From an uncultured Oscillospiraceae bacterium (GTDB lineage Bacteria > Bacillota > Clostridia > Oscillospirales > Oscillospiraceae), in the NCBI GenBank assembly GCA_934589225.1, contig CAKTNS010000035.1, positions 1 to 29,989 of the forward strand: a DNA stretch of 29,989 nucleotides, given 5' to 3'. Positions 29,147-29,989 of the stretch are shown piece after piece (the stretch's first letter is position 1; each line of letters begins with the position of its first letter). The notes under the pieces were generated by a model that saw nothing but the letters and a program-made list of their open reading frames with translations, did not search any database and was not told the origin of the DNA. A program made the translations under genes and the position numbers.

Positions 29147-29989
29147 TTATTGTTTGCCTCCAAATCTGATTTTTACGATCTGCATCTTCATCATGCCGTC
29201 ACCGACCCTGGCGAGAAAACGGAAAAAACCGCTGACGGAGGGGTCATTCAAATCGTTGTAGCCCAACATATAGCCCCGACTTGTGACCTGCAAACGGCTG
29301 TCCCAGGGACCGATTTCTTTTGGCGCATCGGAAACCGCAAAATATGCTCTTACGTCCTGAATCTTTGCACTCTTGAGCCAGGTTTTCGCAATCATCTTCA
29401 CCGCCGTTCGGTTGGCCCCGTCAAATACCAATACGCCGCCGGGAAAAGCCTCTGCCATGGCCTGCACCAGCGCCTGGACCTGCTCCGTCAGAAAGTAATA
29501 GAACACCCCGGAAGCAAAGAACACCGCACCCTTTGAAGCATCGATATGAGAAAACCATGCGGTGTCATTCAAGTCGCAGGGAATGTTTTTCTCCCGTGCC
29601 CCGGCGGGCAGCAGCTCGTTACGCACGGCTATGACATCGGGAAAGTCCAGATTGTAAATGTTGCAGATGCCGTTGTCGCAGCTTCTTCCAGTGCTGTCCA
29701 GCCCGCAGCCCAGGTTGACCACCGCCGCATTGGGGTGAGCCTTCAAATAGTCGCGCACCTCCCATGCCAGATCGTTCTGCCGCATGGCCACCTCCAGTGA
29801 ACCGAAACGCTGCATCAGGCCGTGGGAGTTTTTCTCCGCCTCTGAAAAATCGTAGTCGATCTCGTCAATCAGGCGAACCGCTGTTTCATCCCGGTAAAGA
29901 TTCGGGTATAGTTCTGAGCAGACCTTCCGCGCATACAGCGGAATGATCAGCGTCTCCTGTACCGTGTTTTTCTCGATTTTATATTTCAT
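29147..29989 (-). CDS. Class I SAM-dependent methyltransferase (LCM/Tcm O-methyltransferase type)
   Basis: A 280-residue protein. The N-terminal TVQETLIIPLYARK, the SAM-binding VVNLGCGLDSTGRSC (about 90-104) and the acidic NLDFPDVIAVR (about 113-123) fit the leucine carboxyl methyltransferase-like family (PPM1/LCMT, TcmP). The later ASGVFYYFLTEQVQALV block also fits. These enzymes methylate carboxyl or hydroxyl groups of small molecules or peptides; the substrate here is unknown. The ATG lies exactly at the window edge, so its ribosome site cannot be checked and a longer start outside is possible. It has no evident link to the polysaccharide locus. Confidence 0.85.
   Translation of the reverse strand: MKYKIEKNTVQETLIIPLYARKVCSELYPNLYRDETAVRLIDEIDYDFSEAEKNSHGLMQRFGSLEVAMRQNDLAWEVRDYLKAHPNAAVVNLGCGLDSTGRSCDNGICNIYNLDFPDVIAVRNELLPAGAREKNIPCDLNDTAWFSHIDASKGAVFFASGVFYYFLTEQVQALVQAMAEAFPGGVLVFDGANRTAVKMIAKTWLKSAKIQDVRAYFAVSDAPKEIGPWDSRLQVTSRGYMLGYNDLNDPSVSGFFRFLARVGDGMMKMQIVKIRFGGKQ

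Overview
The window looks like a chromosomal segment of a moderately GC-rich anaerobic Firmicute of the class Clostridia, perhaps Oscillospiraceae-like. The support is strong AGGAGG-type ribosome binding sites, extended -10 promoters, PKN2-type kinases and LuxR proteins fused to a 12-helix membrane domain. This placement is inference from gene content; no rRNA is present to test it.

Layout. 1-2150: the 3' part of a tRNA-Gly(GCC) with its terminator, then a divergent pair made of a polytopic membrane protein (minus) and an XRE-type regulator (plus). 2150-2447: a run of 52 T, a good promoter and a structured leader. 2448-18867: one long plus-strand surface-polysaccharide operon. It runs from a CapD/PglF-like UDP-sugar 4,6-dehydratase, a shorter CapD-N-terminus paralogue and a PLP aminotransferase, through a four-gene acyl module (PglD-like acyltransferase, thiolase, 3-hydroxybutyryl-CoA dehydrogenase, second PglD-like acyltransferase), to a PglC-like phosphoglycosyl transferase, three GT4 glycosyltransferases, a DUF6625-type protein, a Wzy-like polymerase, a Wzx-like flippase and a DUF1919 protein. 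18955-21499: a convergent minus-strand pair, a UDP-glucuronate 4-epimerase and a UDP-glucose 6-dehydrogenase carrying an N-terminal XRE helix-turn-helix, with palindromes at its own promoter. 21735-27076: a minus-strand phospho-signalling operon (FHA protein, PP2C phosphatase, membrane serine protease with FHA domain, small unknown protein, zinc-ribbon Ser/Thr kinase). 27400-28806: a membrane LuxR regulator. 28849-29989: a terminator, a tRNA 3'-end remnant, a possible small ORF and a SAM-dependent methyltransferase.

How it fits together. The dehydratase, aminotransferase and acyltransferase match the bacillosamine (PglF-PglE-PglD) logic, and PglC would load the sugar phosphate on undecaprenyl phosphate. 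A complete thiolase plus 3-hydroxyacyl-CoA dehydrogenase between two acyltransferases suggests the locus makes its own 3-hydroxybutyryl-CoA to N-acylate a 4-amino sugar. The convergent pair would supply UDP-GlcA/UDP-GalA. The lipid-linked unit would be flipped (Wzx) and polymerised (Wzy). No chain-length regulator, Wzd/Wze-type tyrosine kinase or LCP ligase lies in the window.

The most striking features are the HTH-Ugd fusion with candidate operators at its own transcription start, the acyl-CoA module with a G12 tract at its internal junction, and base composition that changes in blocks (core GC-rich, acyl module intermediate, 12.0-18.9 kb AT-rich), indicating a mosaic locus.
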